Shown in pieces: positions 15,094 to 23,877 of a DNA stretch of 36,761 nt. The notes beneath the pieces were generated by a model that saw only the letters and a program-made list of their open reading frames with translations, was not told where the DNA came from and ran no database searches. Origin of the DNA: Sphingopyxis sp. RIFCSPHIGHO2_12_FULL_65_19. GTDB taxonomy: Bacteria; Pseudomonadota; Alphaproteobacteria; Sphingomonadales; Sphingomonadaceae. The DNA lies in contig NZ_MIAM01000063.1 of the NCBI RefSeq assembly GCF_001830555.1, positions 71,225 through 107,985 of the forward strand, given 5' to 3'. Position 1 is the stretch's first letter; each line of letters opens with the position of its first letter. The translations under genes were made by a program, and so were the position numbers.

Positions 15094-15600
15094 GTGCTGA
15101 GCGTCGAAACCAACGCCGCGACGCCCTGGCCCGACGCGCTCGACTGGGAAGGGCGGGCGGCGGAGGCGGTCGCGGCGGCGCTGGCGCTTACCCCCTTTGC
15201 CGGGCTCGCCAATGCCGCGCCGCTGGTCGAGGTCGCAGTGCGCCTCACCGACGATGTCGAGGTCCACCGGCTCAACCGCGATTTTCGCGGCAAGGACAAG
15301 CCCACCAACGTGCTTTCCTTTCCGCAGGTCCAGCAGGATCTGCTCGAAGGTCTGTCGAACAGCGATGACGGGGAAATACTGCTCGGCGATATCGTGCTGG
15401 CGCGCGAAACCTGCGCGCGCGAAGCGGCGGAGAAGGGGATTTCGCTGGAGGATCATGCGACGCACCTGATTGTTCATGGCACGCTTCATCTCGTCGGTTA
15501 CGACCATATGGACGATGCAAGCGCCGCGGCAATGGAGGCGATCGAGGTGAAAGCACTTGCATCGCTGGGCATCGCCAATCCATATGCGGATCAGGATTAA
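15094..15600 (+). CDS. ybeY: YbeY, rRNA-processing endoribonuclease
   Basis: A 168-residue metalloprotein needed for 16S rRNA 3'-end maturation and ribosome quality control. The zinc site HGTLHLVGYDH is intact (His128, His132, His138), and the conserved NVLSFP is near residues 72-77. The start appears to be a GTG at 15094; no ATG lies in a suitable place. It is separated from its usual partner phoH by 7.95 kb, and the 223-bp upstream spacer holds no gene I can support, so it may have its own promoter (TATAGC at 14976 is a weak -10 candidate). corC follows after 18 bp. Confidence 0.96.
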   Translation: MLSVETNAATPWPDALDWEGRAAEAVAAALALTPFAGLANAAPLVEVAVRLTDDVEVHRLNRDFRGKDKPTNVLSFPQVQQDLLEGLSNSDDGEILLGDIVLARETCAREAAEKGISLEDHATHLIVHGTLHLVGYDHMDDASAAAMEAIEVKALASLGIANPYADQD

Positions 15601-15618
15601 CAGGGAAACGCCGAACCT

Positions 15619-16563
15619 ATGCCCGACGACCAGGGATCTTCAAACCGATCGGAAGAGGACAGTAGTAGACCCGGACTTTTTTCCGGGCTGAAAACCCTGT
15701 TGTTCGGTGGCGACAAGGAGCCGTCGCTGCGCGAACAGATTGAAGAGGTCATCGACGAGGCCGAGGAAGAAGGCCAGGACCGGCGCGGCAGCAATATCGT
15801 CGGCGACCTGTCGCAGATCGAGCGCAAGATGCTGCGCAACCTCCTTCATTTCGGCGAGCAGACGGTCGATGATGTCGCGGTGCCGCGCGCCGACATCATC
15901 GCGATTCCCGAAAGCGCGAGTTTCGCCGAAGTCGTCGCGCAATTTGCCGAGGCGGGGCACAGCCGCCTGCCGGTCTACCGCGAAAATCTGGACGAGGTCG
16001 TCGGGATGATCCACGTCAAGGACGTGTTCACCGTGCTGGCAGAGGGCCGCACGCCGCCACCGCTGATCGACCTGATCCGTCAGCCGCTCTATGTCCCGCA
16101 ATCGATGGGCGTGCTCGACCTGCTCGCCGAAATGCGCGCGAAGCGGACGCACCTGGCGATCGTCATCGATGAATATTCGGGCACCGAAGGCCTGCTGACG
16201 ATTGAGGACCTGGTCGAGGAGATCGTCGGTGAGATCGAAGACGAACATGACGACGAACCCGAACCGCTGTTTGCCCCGGTCGACGGCGGATGCTGGGAGG
16301 CCGACGCGCGCGCCGAACTCGACGATATCGGCGAGGCGATCGACCCGCGGCTGGGCGAGGTCGAGGAAGATGTCGACACGCTCGGCGGCCTTTCCGCGGT
16401 GCTCGCGGGCCATGTCCCCGAAGTCGGCGAAATCCTGCACCATCCCAGCGGCTGGCGTCTCGAAGTGACCGAGGCCGACGAGCGGCGGGTCCACCGCCTG
16501 CGCCTGCATCCGCCGGTCGAGGTCGATCTGGAGGCGCCGACGGAACGTAGCGAAGAGTTCTGA
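15619..16563 (+). CDS. corC: CorC/HlyC-family CBS-domain protein
   Basis: A 314-residue protein of the CorC (YbeX) type, soluble here because it lacks the N-terminal DUF21 membrane domain. An acidic N-terminal region precedes two CBS domains (about 70-130 and 135-195), with VPRADIIAIPES and IDEYSGTEGLLTIEDLVEEI as clear markers. A C-terminal CorC_HlyC transporter-associated domain covers about 215-300. In other bacteria YbeX is tied to Mg/Co efflux and to ribosome metabolism, and is encoded with ybeY and phoH. The gap to ybeY is 18 bp, so the two are co-transcribed. Confidence 0.93.
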   Translation: MPDDQGSSNRSEEDSSRPGLFSGLKTLLFGGDKEPSLREQIEEVIDEAEEEGQDRRGSNIVGDLSQIERKMLRNLLHFGEQTVDDVAVPRADIIAIPESASFAEVVAQFAEAGHSRLPVYRENLDEVVGMIHVKDVFTVLAEGRTPPPLIDLIRQPLYVPQSMGVLDLLAEMRAKRTHLAIVIDEYSGTEGLLTIEDLVEEIVGEIEDEHDDEPEPLFAPVDGGCWEADARAELDDIGEAIDPRLGEVEEDVDTLGGLSAVLAGHVPEVGEILHHPSGWRLEVTEADERRVHRLRLHPPVEVDLEAPTERSEEF

Positions 16564-16604
16564 CGCAATTGCCTTTGTCCGCTCGAAGGACTAGCGCAGG
16601 CGCG

Positions 16605-17762
16605 ATGGACGTCTCCGACCTTCGCATCGCCCTGTTCAGCGGCAATTATAATATGACAACCGACGGCGCGAACAAGGCGCTGAACCGCCTCGTTGGCTAT
16701 CTGCTGGCCCATGGCGCGGCGGTCCGTGTCTATTCGCCGACCGTCGCCAACCCCGATTTCGCACCGACCGGCGATCTTGTCAGCGTCCCTTCCTTTGCGA
16801 TCCCAGGTCGCAGCGAATATCGTATTCCGATATCCTTTTCGTCGCGGGTCCGCGAAGACATTGTCAATTTTGCCCCCAATATCGTCCATATTTCCAGCCC
16901 AGACCGGGTGTCGCGGCAGGCGGCGGCGTGGGCGCGGCGGCGGCGATTGCCCGTCGCATGTTCGGTGCACACCCGCTTTGAAACCTATTTTCGCTATTAC
17001 AACCTGTCGTTCCTCGAACCCGTTGTCGTTGCCTGGTTGCGCAAACTCTATCGCAAGTGCGACGCGCTGATCGCGCCGTCCGAAAGTTTTGCGCAGGTGC
17101 TGCGCGACCAGCGGATGAACTATGACATCGGCATCTGGACCCGCGGCGTCGAACAGGCGATTTTCAACCCGGCGCGCCGCGACATGGCATGGCGCCGCTC
17201 GCTGGGCATCGACGATGACGTTCCCGCCATCGCCTTCCTTGGCCGGCTGGTAATGGAAAAGGGCCTCGACGTCTTTGCCGATGCGATCGATGTGCTCGCG
17301 CGGCGCGGGGTGCCGCACAAGGTCGTCGTCATCGGCGAGGGACCGGCAGGCGACTGGTTTGAATCGCGCTTGCCCAATGCCAATTTCGTCGGCTTCCAGG
17401 GCGGTGAAGACCTTGCCCATGCGCTCGCCTCTTGCGACATTTTCTTCAATCCGTCGGTCACCGAAACCTTCGGCAATGTGACGCTGGAGGCAATGGCATG
17501 TGGCCTGCCGGTTGTCGCGGCGCGCGCCACGGGCAGCGCCAGCATCGTCAAGCACGGCCAGACCGGCTACCTCGTCCCGCCGGGGTCGGTCACCGGCTTT
17601 GCCGATCATCTCCAGCGCTATTGCCGCGACGTCCAGCTGCGTGCCGACCACGGCGCGGCGGCGGTGCTCGAAAGCGGCTCCTATCAATGGGATGCGATCA
17701 ACCGGGCGGTCGCCGACACCTATATCCGCCTGATCCGCCAGAAACAGCGGCGCCGGGGCTGA
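16605..17762 (+). CDS. GT4-family glycosyltransferase (MgtA/SqdX-like)
   Basis: A 385-residue retaining GT-B glycosyltransferase. The N-terminal Rossmann domain includes FSGNYNMTTDGANKALNRLV, the acceptor-side start typical of GT4 enzymes such as MgtA-type mannosyltransferases. The C-terminal domain has AFLGRLVMEKGLDVFADAI and the donor-binding E-x7-E region FNPSVTETFGNVTLEAMACG. No membrane segment is visible. It probably adds a sugar from a nucleotide donor to a lipid or glycan, but donor and acceptor cannot be read. The ATG at 16605 is preferred over a TTG at 16569. It lies 41 bp after corC and eight bases before rarA. Confidence 0.87.
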   Translation: MDVSDLRIALFSGNYNMTTDGANKALNRLVGYLLAHGAAVRVYSPTVANPDFAPTGDLVSVPSFAIPGRSEYRIPISFSSRVREDIVNFAPNIVHISSPDRVSRQAAAWARRRRLPVACSVHTRFETYFRYYNLSFLEPVVVAWLRKLYRKCDALIAPSESFAQVLRDQRMNYDIGIWTRGVEQAIFNPARRDMAWRRSLGIDDDVPAIAFLGRLVMEKGLDVFADAIDVLARRGVPHKVVVIGEGPAGDWFESRLPNANFVGFQGGEDLAHALASCDIFFNPSVTETFGNVTLEAMACGLPVVAARATGSASIVKHGQTGYLVPPGSVTGFADHLQRYCRDVQLRADHGAAAVLESGSYQWDAINRAVADTYIRLIRQKQRRRG

Positions 17763-17769
17763 GCGGCCA

Positions 17770-19092
17770 ATGGCCGCAGACCTTTTTGGCGGGGAAGCTC
17801 CCGACCAGCGCGACAGCACTGCGGCCGCGGCGCCCGTGCCGCTCGCCGAACGGCTGCGCCCGCACGCGCTAGTTGATGTCGTCGGGCAGGAGCATCTGAC
17901 GGGCGCGGAGGGCGCGATCGGCCGCATGGTCGCGGCCGGGCAATTGGCCTCGATCATCCTGTGGGGCCCGCCAGGCACGGGAAAGACGACGATCGCGCGT
18001 TTGCTCGCCGAGGCCGTCGGCATGCGCTTCGCCCCGCTTTCGGCGGTGTTTTCGGGCGTCGCCGACCTGCGGCAGGCCTTCGCCGATGCCGAAAAGATGG
18101 CGGCGGCGGGGAAACGGACCTTGCTGTTCGTCGATGAAATCCACCGTTTCAATCGTGCGCAGCAGGATGGGTTCCTTCCCTATGTCGAGCGCGGGACCGT
18201 CGTGCTTGTCGGCGCGACGACGGAAAATCCCAGCTTCGCGCTCAACGCCGCTCTCCTGTCGCGCGCGCAGGTGTTGGTTCTGAACCGGCTTGGCGAAGAG
18301 GCGCTGGCGACGATTGTCGCGCGCGCGGAAGCCGAGGCCGGTCAGCCGCTGCCGGTCACCGACGCGGCACGCGCGGCGCTGATCGCGAGTGCCGACGGCG
18401 ACGGGCGCTTCCTGCTCAACCAGGTCGAAACGCTGTTTTCGGTGACGATCGAGAAACCCCTCGACCCCGCCGAACTGGCGCAGTTCCTGCATCGCAGGAT
18501 GCCGGTGTACGACAAGGATCGCGACGGTCATTACAATCTGATCTCGGCGCTGCACAAGGCGCTGCGCGGGTCGGACCCGCAGGCGTCGCTCTATTGGCTT
18601 GCGCGCATGCTCGTTGCCGGGGAGGAGCCGCTCTATGTTCTTCGCCGACTCGTGCGCTTTGCGAGTGAGGACATTGGTCTCGCCGACCCGCAGGCGCTGG
18701 TGCAATGCCTGGCCGCAAAGGACGCCTATCAGTTCCTAGGTTCACCCGAAGGTGAACTCGCGATCGTGCAGGCGTGCCTATATCTCGCAACCGCTCCGAA
18801 ATCGAACGCCGCCTATGCCGCGCAGAAGGCGGCATGGGTGGCGGCGCGCGAAACCGGCAGTCTTGCGCCGCCCGCAAACATCCTCAACGCGCCGACCAAG
18901 CTGATGAAAGACTTGGGTTATGGCGCGGGTTACAGTTACGACCATGACGCACCCGACGGCTTTTCAGGCGACAATTATTGGCCCGACGACATGGCGCCGA
19001 CCCAATTTTATCGGCCTGTCGATCGCGGTTTTGAAAAGCGCATCGCCGAACGGCTGGCGTGGTGGGACGAACGCCGCCGCACGAAAGATTGA
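17770..19092 (+). CDS. rarA: RarA/MgsA, replication-associated recombination AAA ATPase
   Basis: A 440-residue clamp-loader-like AAA ATPase acting at stalled replication forks. Walker A is GPPGTGKTT (66-74), Walker B is LLFVDEIHRFN near 119-129, and sensor 1 is VGATTENPSF near 140. The C-terminal oligomerization domain carries LYWLARMLVAGEEPLYVLRRLVRFASEDIG (split by family-conserved positions) and a final GYSYDHD...YWPDDM segment. Length and motifs are normal. It starts eight bases after the GT4 stop, probably in the same operon. Confidence 0.96.
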   Translation: MAADLFGGEAPDQRDSTAAAAPVPLAERLRPHALVDVVGQEHLTGAEGAIGRMVAAGQLASIILWGPPGTGKTTIARLLAEAVGMRFAPLSAVFSGVADLRQAFADAEKMAAAGKRTLLFVDEIHRFNRAQQDGFLPYVERGTVVLVGATTENPSFALNAALLSRAQVLVLNRLGEEALATIVARAEAEAGQPLPVTDAARAALIASADGDGRFLLNQVETLFSVTIEKPLDPAELAQFLHRRMPVYDKDRDGHYNLISALHKALRGSDPQASLYWLARMLVAGEEPLYVLRRLVRFASEDIGLADPQALVQCLAAKDAYQFLGSPEGELAIVQACLYLATAPKSNAAYAAQKAAWVAARETGSLAPPANILNAPTKLMKDLGYGAGYSYDHDAPDGFSGDNYWPDDMAPTQFYRPVDRGFEKRIAERLAWWDERRRTKD

Positions 19093-19168
19093 GCGCGGCC
19101 TTGCCTCGTCGCAAGCGCGGGTATAGTTTTTCGCTCGCGCGGGTCGCGCCGGAACTGGGGTAGTCATC

Positions 19169-19915
19169 ATGGCATTGGCGCTTGTCCTTGCCGCCGCAGC
19201 GACACCGATCCTGTCCTGTCCAGGCGGCACCATTGAAACCAACTGCACCGCCGCAGAGGTGGCGGCGAAGATCGCGTTGACGCGCGCGCGTCTCCGGACC
19301 ATCGCTCAGCGATGCCTCTACGACTTCGGCGGGGAATGCAGGGTCGAGGCGAGTGGGCGGATCAATACCGACGATCGCGCGGCCCCTTTGCTGTGGCAAA
19401 AGATGCGCCTCGCGCCGCGCGACGGACCGATGACGCGAATGATCGTGCTATTGTCGCAGGACAGGGCGGGCAAGGCGACCCTCGCGGGCTTTGCGGAAAG
19501 CTCGGGATCGCTTGGCGCCCCCAATCTGGTGGTCGACGGCGACACGCACCGGCTGGTCCACGTTCCCGGCACGTTGGCGGGCAGTAGCGGTGGCAATGCC
19601 GACGCGTTGTTCGCCAGTGAGACGGCCGCGCCCAAATGGCGGCGGGTCGACCTGTCCGACTGGGCGGAGCAGGGTGGGCAGATGTTGCCCAAGGGCTATT
19701 GGCTGCGTGGGCCGGCCCAATTCGCGTTCGGCGACATGGTGGCGGTTGTGCCCGTCGCGCGCGACGGCGACGGCGATTGCTGCCCACGCGGCGGCAGTGC
19801 GCTTTTCGACCTCGATCTCGCCGGCAATCGGCTGGTGTTGACCCGCCTCCGCTTTCAGCCCATGCAGCCGTCTGGGCGCGACGTCGAGGTCACTGCCGGG
19901 ACATTGAAAGACTGA
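19169..19915 (+). CDS. Probable secreted protein of unknown function
   Basis: I do not recognise this 248-residue product. It starts with a hydrophobic stretch (ALALVLAAAATPILSC) with no preceding Lys or Arg, an unusual signal sequence. A stop codon closes the frame upstream and no other start lies between, so this N-terminus is the only one possible. A lipoprotein site at ILSC is conceivable but atypical. Six or seven Cys are present, including CPGGTIETNC and DGDCCPRGG. The rest looks like one soluble domain, with WRRVDLSDW in the middle. It stands between rarA and the MmcQ-like gene on the same strand, 14 bp before the latter. Confidence 0.7.
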   Translation: MALALVLAAAATPILSCPGGTIETNCTAAEVAAKIALTRARLRTIAQRCLYDFGGECRVEASGRINTDDRAAPLLWQKMRLAPRDGPMTRMIVLLSQDRAGKATLAGFAESSGSLGAPNLVVDGDTHRLVHVPGTLAGSSGGNADALFASETAAPKWRRVDLSDWAEQGGQMLPKGYWLRGPAQFAFGDMVAVVPVARDGDGDCCPRGGSALFDLDLAGNRLVLTRLRFQPMQPSGRDVEVTAGTLKD

Positions 19916-19929
19916 GCCACGGCGGTAAC

Positions 19930-20283
19930 ATGGCGCTGACGTTCGACAACTGGGACGATGTGATCGCATTTGCTTGCGCATTGCCCGACGTCGAAATGCT
20001 CCCTTTTTACGGCACGCCCTGTCCGAAGCTGAACGGCAAGGCGCTTGCTTCGCCGGGACGCGAGCCGGGCAGTTTTGCGGTGATGTGCAAGCCCGACGAA
20101 AAGGAAATCCTGCTTGAAACCGATCCCGACACCTTTTGGCAGACGCCGCATTATGCAGGCTGGCATGCGCTTCTCGTACGCTTTGGGTCCGAAGATTCCG
20201 AGCGGATCGCGAATGTTATCCGCCGCGCCTGGTGGGATCGTGCGAAAAAGGCGCAGCGGCATGGCTTTGGCAATCGTCCCTGA
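19930..20283 (+). CDS. MmcQ/YjbR-family DNA-binding-fold protein
   Basis: A 117-residue protein of the MmcQ/YjbR (CyaY-like fold) family. Typical features are the opening DNWDDVIAFACALPDVEM and a central FAVMCKPDEKEILLETDPDTFWQTPHY. The C-terminal WHALLVRFG...VIRRAWWDRAKK also fits. The family is thought to bind DNA by a double-wing fold, but its role is not established. The ATG at 19930 is chosen because the family sequence starts there. The last 23 bases overlap the start of the serine hydrolase gene. Confidence 0.87.
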   Translation: MALTFDNWDDVIAFACALPDVEMLPFYGTPCPKLNGKALASPGREPGSFAVMCKPDEKEILLETDPDTFWQTPHYAGWHALLVRFGSEDSERIANVIRRAWWDRAKKAQRHGFGNRP

Positions 20284-21643
20284 TCTTCGCTTTTTCCTTG
20301 GCGCCGCGCTCCTTGTCGGCGCCCTTCCTGTCCAGGCGCAGGCTCCGAAGCTCGACGCCGAACTGAACCGCGCGTGGGCAGCGGGGTATCGTGCGGGCTT
20401 CGTCTGCTCCTCGCTCTGGAACGGCAGCGGCAAGCCGCTCGACGCGATCGAGCGCGACGAACTGACGGGTATCTATCCCGAGATCGAGGGCGATGTCCGC
20501 GTGCTCAAGGCCGACGTCGATGCGGCGGCACGCCGGGTCAGCGTGACCTATCGCGACGACATGCCGCCGCGTGTGGCTGCGTGGAGCGGCCGCGAAGGCT
20601 GTATCACACTGCCCATCGGCGCGCGGCCGACGGAGGCTGTTCCGGCAACCGAACGGCGGATCGACCTCGATAGTCGGCCTTGGCCGATCGGCGACAAGGA
20701 CGCGGCCTTGCCGGTGCCGGAAGCAATGACGAAATTCGACCGGACGGCGATGAACATGGCGAGCTTTGGCGGCCGTACCAGTTCGTTTCTGGTCGTCAAG
20801 AAAGGCCGGATTGCGCTCGAACATTATTGGGGCGGCCATGATCTTCACACCGCGCAGCGAACCTTCTCGGTCGCCAAATCGATGGCGGCGACGCTGATTG
20901 GTCATGCGGTGCACCGCGGCCGGATCGACGTGATAAAGCCTGCGATGATTGCGGACTGGCAAGCGCCCGGCGATCCACGCGCCGCAATCACCACCGAACA
21001 ACTGATGCGCATGGCTAGCGGCCTCACCAGTGACACCGCAGGCAACCGCAGCGACGCCATCTATATGGGCGGTGCGTCGGTGCGGCAGTGGACGGTGCAA
21101 TGGCCGCTGCTCCATCAACCCGGCACGCGCTACCGCTATGCCAATAATGATACGCTGCTGGCGACGCTGTCGCTGAAAGCCGCCGAACATCAGGCCGGCA
21201 CCGCGCTCGATCCCGCGGCCTTTTTCGACCGCCTCGGCATGACGCGCACCTTTGTCGAACGTGACAAGGACGGGGACTATATATTGTCGAGCCAGGTATG
21301 GACGACCGCGCGCGACTTGGCGCGGCTTGGCCTTCTGTATCGTAACAACGGAATGGTACAGGGCGAACGCCTGCTCCCCGCCGACTGGCGCCGTTTCGTG
21401 ACCATGGCGAGCGGACCGCAGCCCGATGGCGCATTCGGCTATGGCGCAGGATTCTGGCTGTTCAACAAGTCGAAAGGGATTCCCGCCGACGCCTTTGGTG
21501 CCTTTGGCAATCGCGGCCAATATCTCATCATCATCCCGTCACGCGACCTCGTGATCGTCCGACAGGGTTACGACGACGCGAAGAACCGCCTCGACATTGC
21601 AAAGCTTGTCGAAGCGGTCGTCGCCGCCGACGACGTCCGATGA
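20261..21643 (+). CDS. Serine hydrolase of the class C beta-lactamase fold
   Basis: A 460-residue exported hydrolase of the beta-lactamase/penicillin-binding-protein-like family. The signal peptide is about residues 1-27 (ending PVQAQA). The catalytic SVAK motif is at Ser203-Lys206 and the YAN motif at Tyr293-Asn295; the third element is probably FGNRGQ near the C-terminus. An N-terminal extension of about 140 residues precedes the catalytic domain. Such proteins include esterases, 6-aminohexanoate-dimer hydrolases and D-amino-acid peptidases; the substrate is not known here. Resistance is not implied. The start overlaps the MmcQ-like gene by 23 bp, which favours translational coupling. Confidence 0.88.
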   Translation: MALAIVPDLRFFLGAALLVGALPVQAQAPKLDAELNRAWAAGYRAGFVCSSLWNGSGKPLDAIERDELTGIYPEIEGDVRVLKADVDAAARRVSVTYRDDMPPRVAAWSGREGCITLPIGARPTEAVPATERRIDLDSRPWPIGDKDAALPVPEAMTKFDRTAMNMASFGGRTSSFLVVKKGRIALEHYWGGHDLHTAQRTFSVAKSMAATLIGHAVHRGRIDVIKPAMIADWQAPGDPRAAITTEQLMRMASGLTSDTAGNRSDAIYMGGASVRQWTVQWPLLHQPGTRYRYANNDTLLATLSLKAAEHQAGTALDPAAFFDRLGMTRTFVERDKDGDYILSSQVWTTARDLARLGLLYRNNGMVQGERLLPADWRRFVTMASGPQPDGAFGYGAGFWLFNKSKGIPADAFGAFGNRGQYLIIIPSRDLVIVRQGYDDAKNRLDIAKLVEAVVAADDVR

Positions 21644-21644
21644 T

Positions 21645-22061
21645 CTATGCAAACGGCGGATACCGCTCGAACACGGGCAGTTCGCCAAGCGTTTCCATCC
21701 AGCCGATGCGATCGGCGGTCTGGATCTGCGCCTGCGCGGGAATCAGGTCCGGATCGTCCAGCGTCGCGGTCTGCACATCGACCTGGCCGGGAAAAATTGC
21801 GTCGTTGGTATAAAAAAGGCCGGTGCCGCAATTGCCGCAGAAATGACGGCGACCATGTTCGGACGATGCGTAGATCTTCGCCGTTCCGCTGATCTCGATA
21901 TCCTGCTCGCCGACCAGTCCCCAACCGACCATCGGTGCGCCGGCGTGGCGGCGGCAATCCTTGCAGTGGCACAGCGCATGATGCTCGACCGCGGTGGACA
22001 TCGAATAGCGGATGGCACCGCAATGGCATTGGCCTGTGGCGCGGGGGGCTTGCTCGGTCAT
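21645..22061 (-). CDS. GFA/CENP-V-family zinc protein
   Basis: A 138-residue protein of the glutathione-dependent formaldehyde-activating (GFA) family. The zinc ligands are in CHC at Cys12/Cys14, CHCKDC at 31-36 and CGNC at 75-78. Family members bind glutathione adducts or act as S-hydroxymethylglutathione synthases, but many are uncharacterised, so only the family is assigned. GAGGAGAG lies before the ATG. It is convergent with the serine hydrolase (one base between stops) and divergent from the glycan module. Confidence 0.9.
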   Translation of the reverse strand: MTEQAPRATGQCHCGAIRYSMSTAVEHHALCHCKDCRRHAGAPMVGWGLVGEQDIEISGTAKIYASSEHGRRHFCGNCGTGLFYTNDAIFPGQVDVQTATLDDPDLIPAQAQIQTADRIGWMETLGELPVFERYPPFA

Positions 22062-22161
22062 CAGTCTCTCCTCTACGAACCGGAATAAGAACATATCAGA
22101 AACATTTTTTCGGCGCAAACTTTTGCGCGGGCAATCGCGGGAAGTTAACGCTGAATTATCC

Positions 22162-23877
22162 ATGATATGCGACACGCGAACGATGACGACGAAAGAGCTT
22201 CTCGGACTGACGGTACGACGCCCGCTGCTGCTCGCTGTCATGGCGTTCGCGATTGCGGCGTTGCAAGGCCCGGACGCCAACCTCAGCCTATTTTTTCTTC
22301 ATCGGCAGGATCGGTGGCTGTTGCTCGTCGGCACTGTGCTGCTGGCGCTTTGCGTGTGGCGCCTCCCAGCGCGCGAGCGGGCGCTGCCCGGACAATGGCA
22401 GCCGGGGCTGACAATCGGGATACTGATGGCGGCCGGGGCTTTCGTCGGCCATTATTTCGTCCTCTCGGGATATGATATGAGCCGGGACGAACAGATGGCG
22501 TCTTTCGACGCTGCGGTGTTCGCCAGTGGCTCGCTTGCCACCTCTTTACCGGAAATGTGGCGCCAGCACGCCGAGGCATTGAATACGATGTTCATGTATC
22601 CCGCCGACCCCAGAGCGGCATGGATTTCGGATTATCTGCCTCTGAATGCAGCGCTTCGCGCGGCTATAGGACTCGTCGCGACCCCCGTGCTGACCGGTCC
22701 TTTGATGATCCTGCTGGGGGCTATTGCGCTATACGGTTGCATCCGGCGTATCTGGCCAGACAGCGGCGAAGCAGCAGTGGTCGGGCTCCTTCTCTATGCG
22801 GGTTCGGCTCAAATTGTCGTGAACGGCATGACGGCCTATGCGATGCCGGCGCATCTCGCGTTGAACCTGTGCTGGTTGTGGCTTTTTCTAAAGGGTCGCG
22901 GATGGGCGGACTTGGCTGCGCTGGCCGTCGGCTTTGTTGCGGTCGGGCTGCATCAGCCGCTGATGCATCCGATGTTCGCCGGCCCGATTCTCTTTTTGCT
23001 GCTGCTCGAAAGAGACTGGCGCCGGGCGGCGCTATATCTCGTTGGTTATGCCGCAATCGGCCTGTTCTGGCTGTGGTGGCCGCACTGGATATCGACGCTG
23101 GTCCAAGTCGATGGTGTTGCGCAGCAGGTCCGCGATGCCGGCTATCTGACGCGGCTGCTTAACGCGCTTGCGGCGGGCGACGGATCGGGGATCGCCAATA
23201 TGGTCGCCAACCTGCTTCGCTTCGCGGCCTGGCAGCACCTCTTGCTGATTCCTCTGCTCATATTGGGCATTGTCGTTTCGCGCAGGGACCGACTTGCGGG
23301 CGCTCTCGCGGCCGGGCTATTGCTAACTATCGCGGTCATGACCGTTATCCTGCCCTATCAGGGACATGGTTTCGGCTATCGCTACCTTCATGGACTGATC
23401 GGCAATGCCATTCTGCTCGCGGTTTATGGATGGCAGTCGATCGGCGAGGGGATCGGCAAATGGCGGTCGCTGCTCATTGGCACGACAGGGGCGTCCCTAC
23501 TTGTCCTGTTGCCGTTGCAATTGTGGATGGCCCATGGCTTTTATGCGCCGCCCGCCACGCTGTCGGCGCGTATCGACGGCATGGATGTCGATTATGTCGT
23601 GATTGGGGAGCGTGATGTGCCATTTTCCGCAGATCTGATCGTCAATCCGCCGTTGATCGACCGGCGACCGGCGCGTCTGCTTCGCGACGAACTCACTCCC
23701 GATCTTGTGAAGACCCTTTGCAAAGACGGCGGGACGGTCGCCGTCATCGAGCCGTCATTTCTTGAACCGATTACACATTATTATGGTTTTGGCCGGTCGC
23801 CAGGCGCTGTCGAGGCAAGTCAGGCCGTGGCAGCAGGGTTGCGCGACGCGGGCTGCAAGGTCTCTCTTGTCCAATGA
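22162..23877 (+). CDS. Polytopic membrane protein resembling GT-C glycosyltransferases
   Basis: A 571-residue inner-membrane protein with ten or more predicted helices and a C-terminal soluble region of about 110 residues. A first periplasmic loop has YDMSRDEQMASFDAAVFASG, where Asp109-Glu110 matches the acidic pair of GT-C/GT39-type sugar transferases that use lipid-linked donors. A tryptophan-rich loop (FWLWWPHW) follows near residue 300. It may transfer a sugar from a polyprenyl-phosphate carrier, possibly supplied by the GT2 at 26094; this is inference. Neither ATG 22162 nor 22183 has a clear ribosome-binding site. Its stop overlaps the next gene (ATGA). Confidence 0.75.
   Translation: MICDTRTMTTKELLGLTVRRPLLLAVMAFAIAALQGPDANLSLFFLHRQDRWLLLVGTVLLALCVWRLPARERALPGQWQPGLTIGILMAAGAFVGHYFVLSGYDMSRDEQMASFDAAVFASGSLATSLPEMWRQHAEALNTMFMYPADPRAAWISDYLPLNAALRAAIGLVATPVLTGPLMILLGAIALYGCIRRIWPDSGEAAVVGLLLYAGSAQIVVNGMTAYAMPAHLALNLCWLWLFLKGRGWADLAALAVGFVAVGLHQPLMHPMFAGPILFLLLLERDWRRAALYLVGYAAIGLFWLWWPHWISTLVQVDGVAQQVRDAGYLTRLLNALAAGDGSGIANMVANLLRFAAWQHLLLIPLLILGIVVSRRDRLAGALAAGLLLTIAVMTVILPYQGHGFGYRYLHGLIGNAILLAVYGWQSIGEGIGKWRSLLIGTTGASLLVLLPLQLWMAHGFYAPPATLSARIDGMDVDYVVIGERDVPFSADLIVNPPLIDRRPARLLRDELTPDLVKTLCKDGGTVAVIEPSFLEPITHYYGFGRSPGAVEASQAVAAGLRDAGCKVSLVQ

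Noticed and set aside
14990..15100. 36-residue frame (starts MIFIDPVATAP) overlapping the ybeY start by seven bases, as a possible leader peptide
   Set aside because: No ribosome-binding site, and about half of the third positions are A or T, unlike real genes here. The overlap is probably chance.
16089..18152. 687-codon open frame antisense to corC, GT4 and rarA
   Set aside because: It spans three genes with intact motifs on the other strand and shows no family sequence.
20261..21643. Beta-lactamase resistance gene
   Set aside because: The SxxK and YxN motifs show only the fold; the long N-terminal extension and the family suggest an esterase or peptidase. Antibiotic hydrolysis is not supported.
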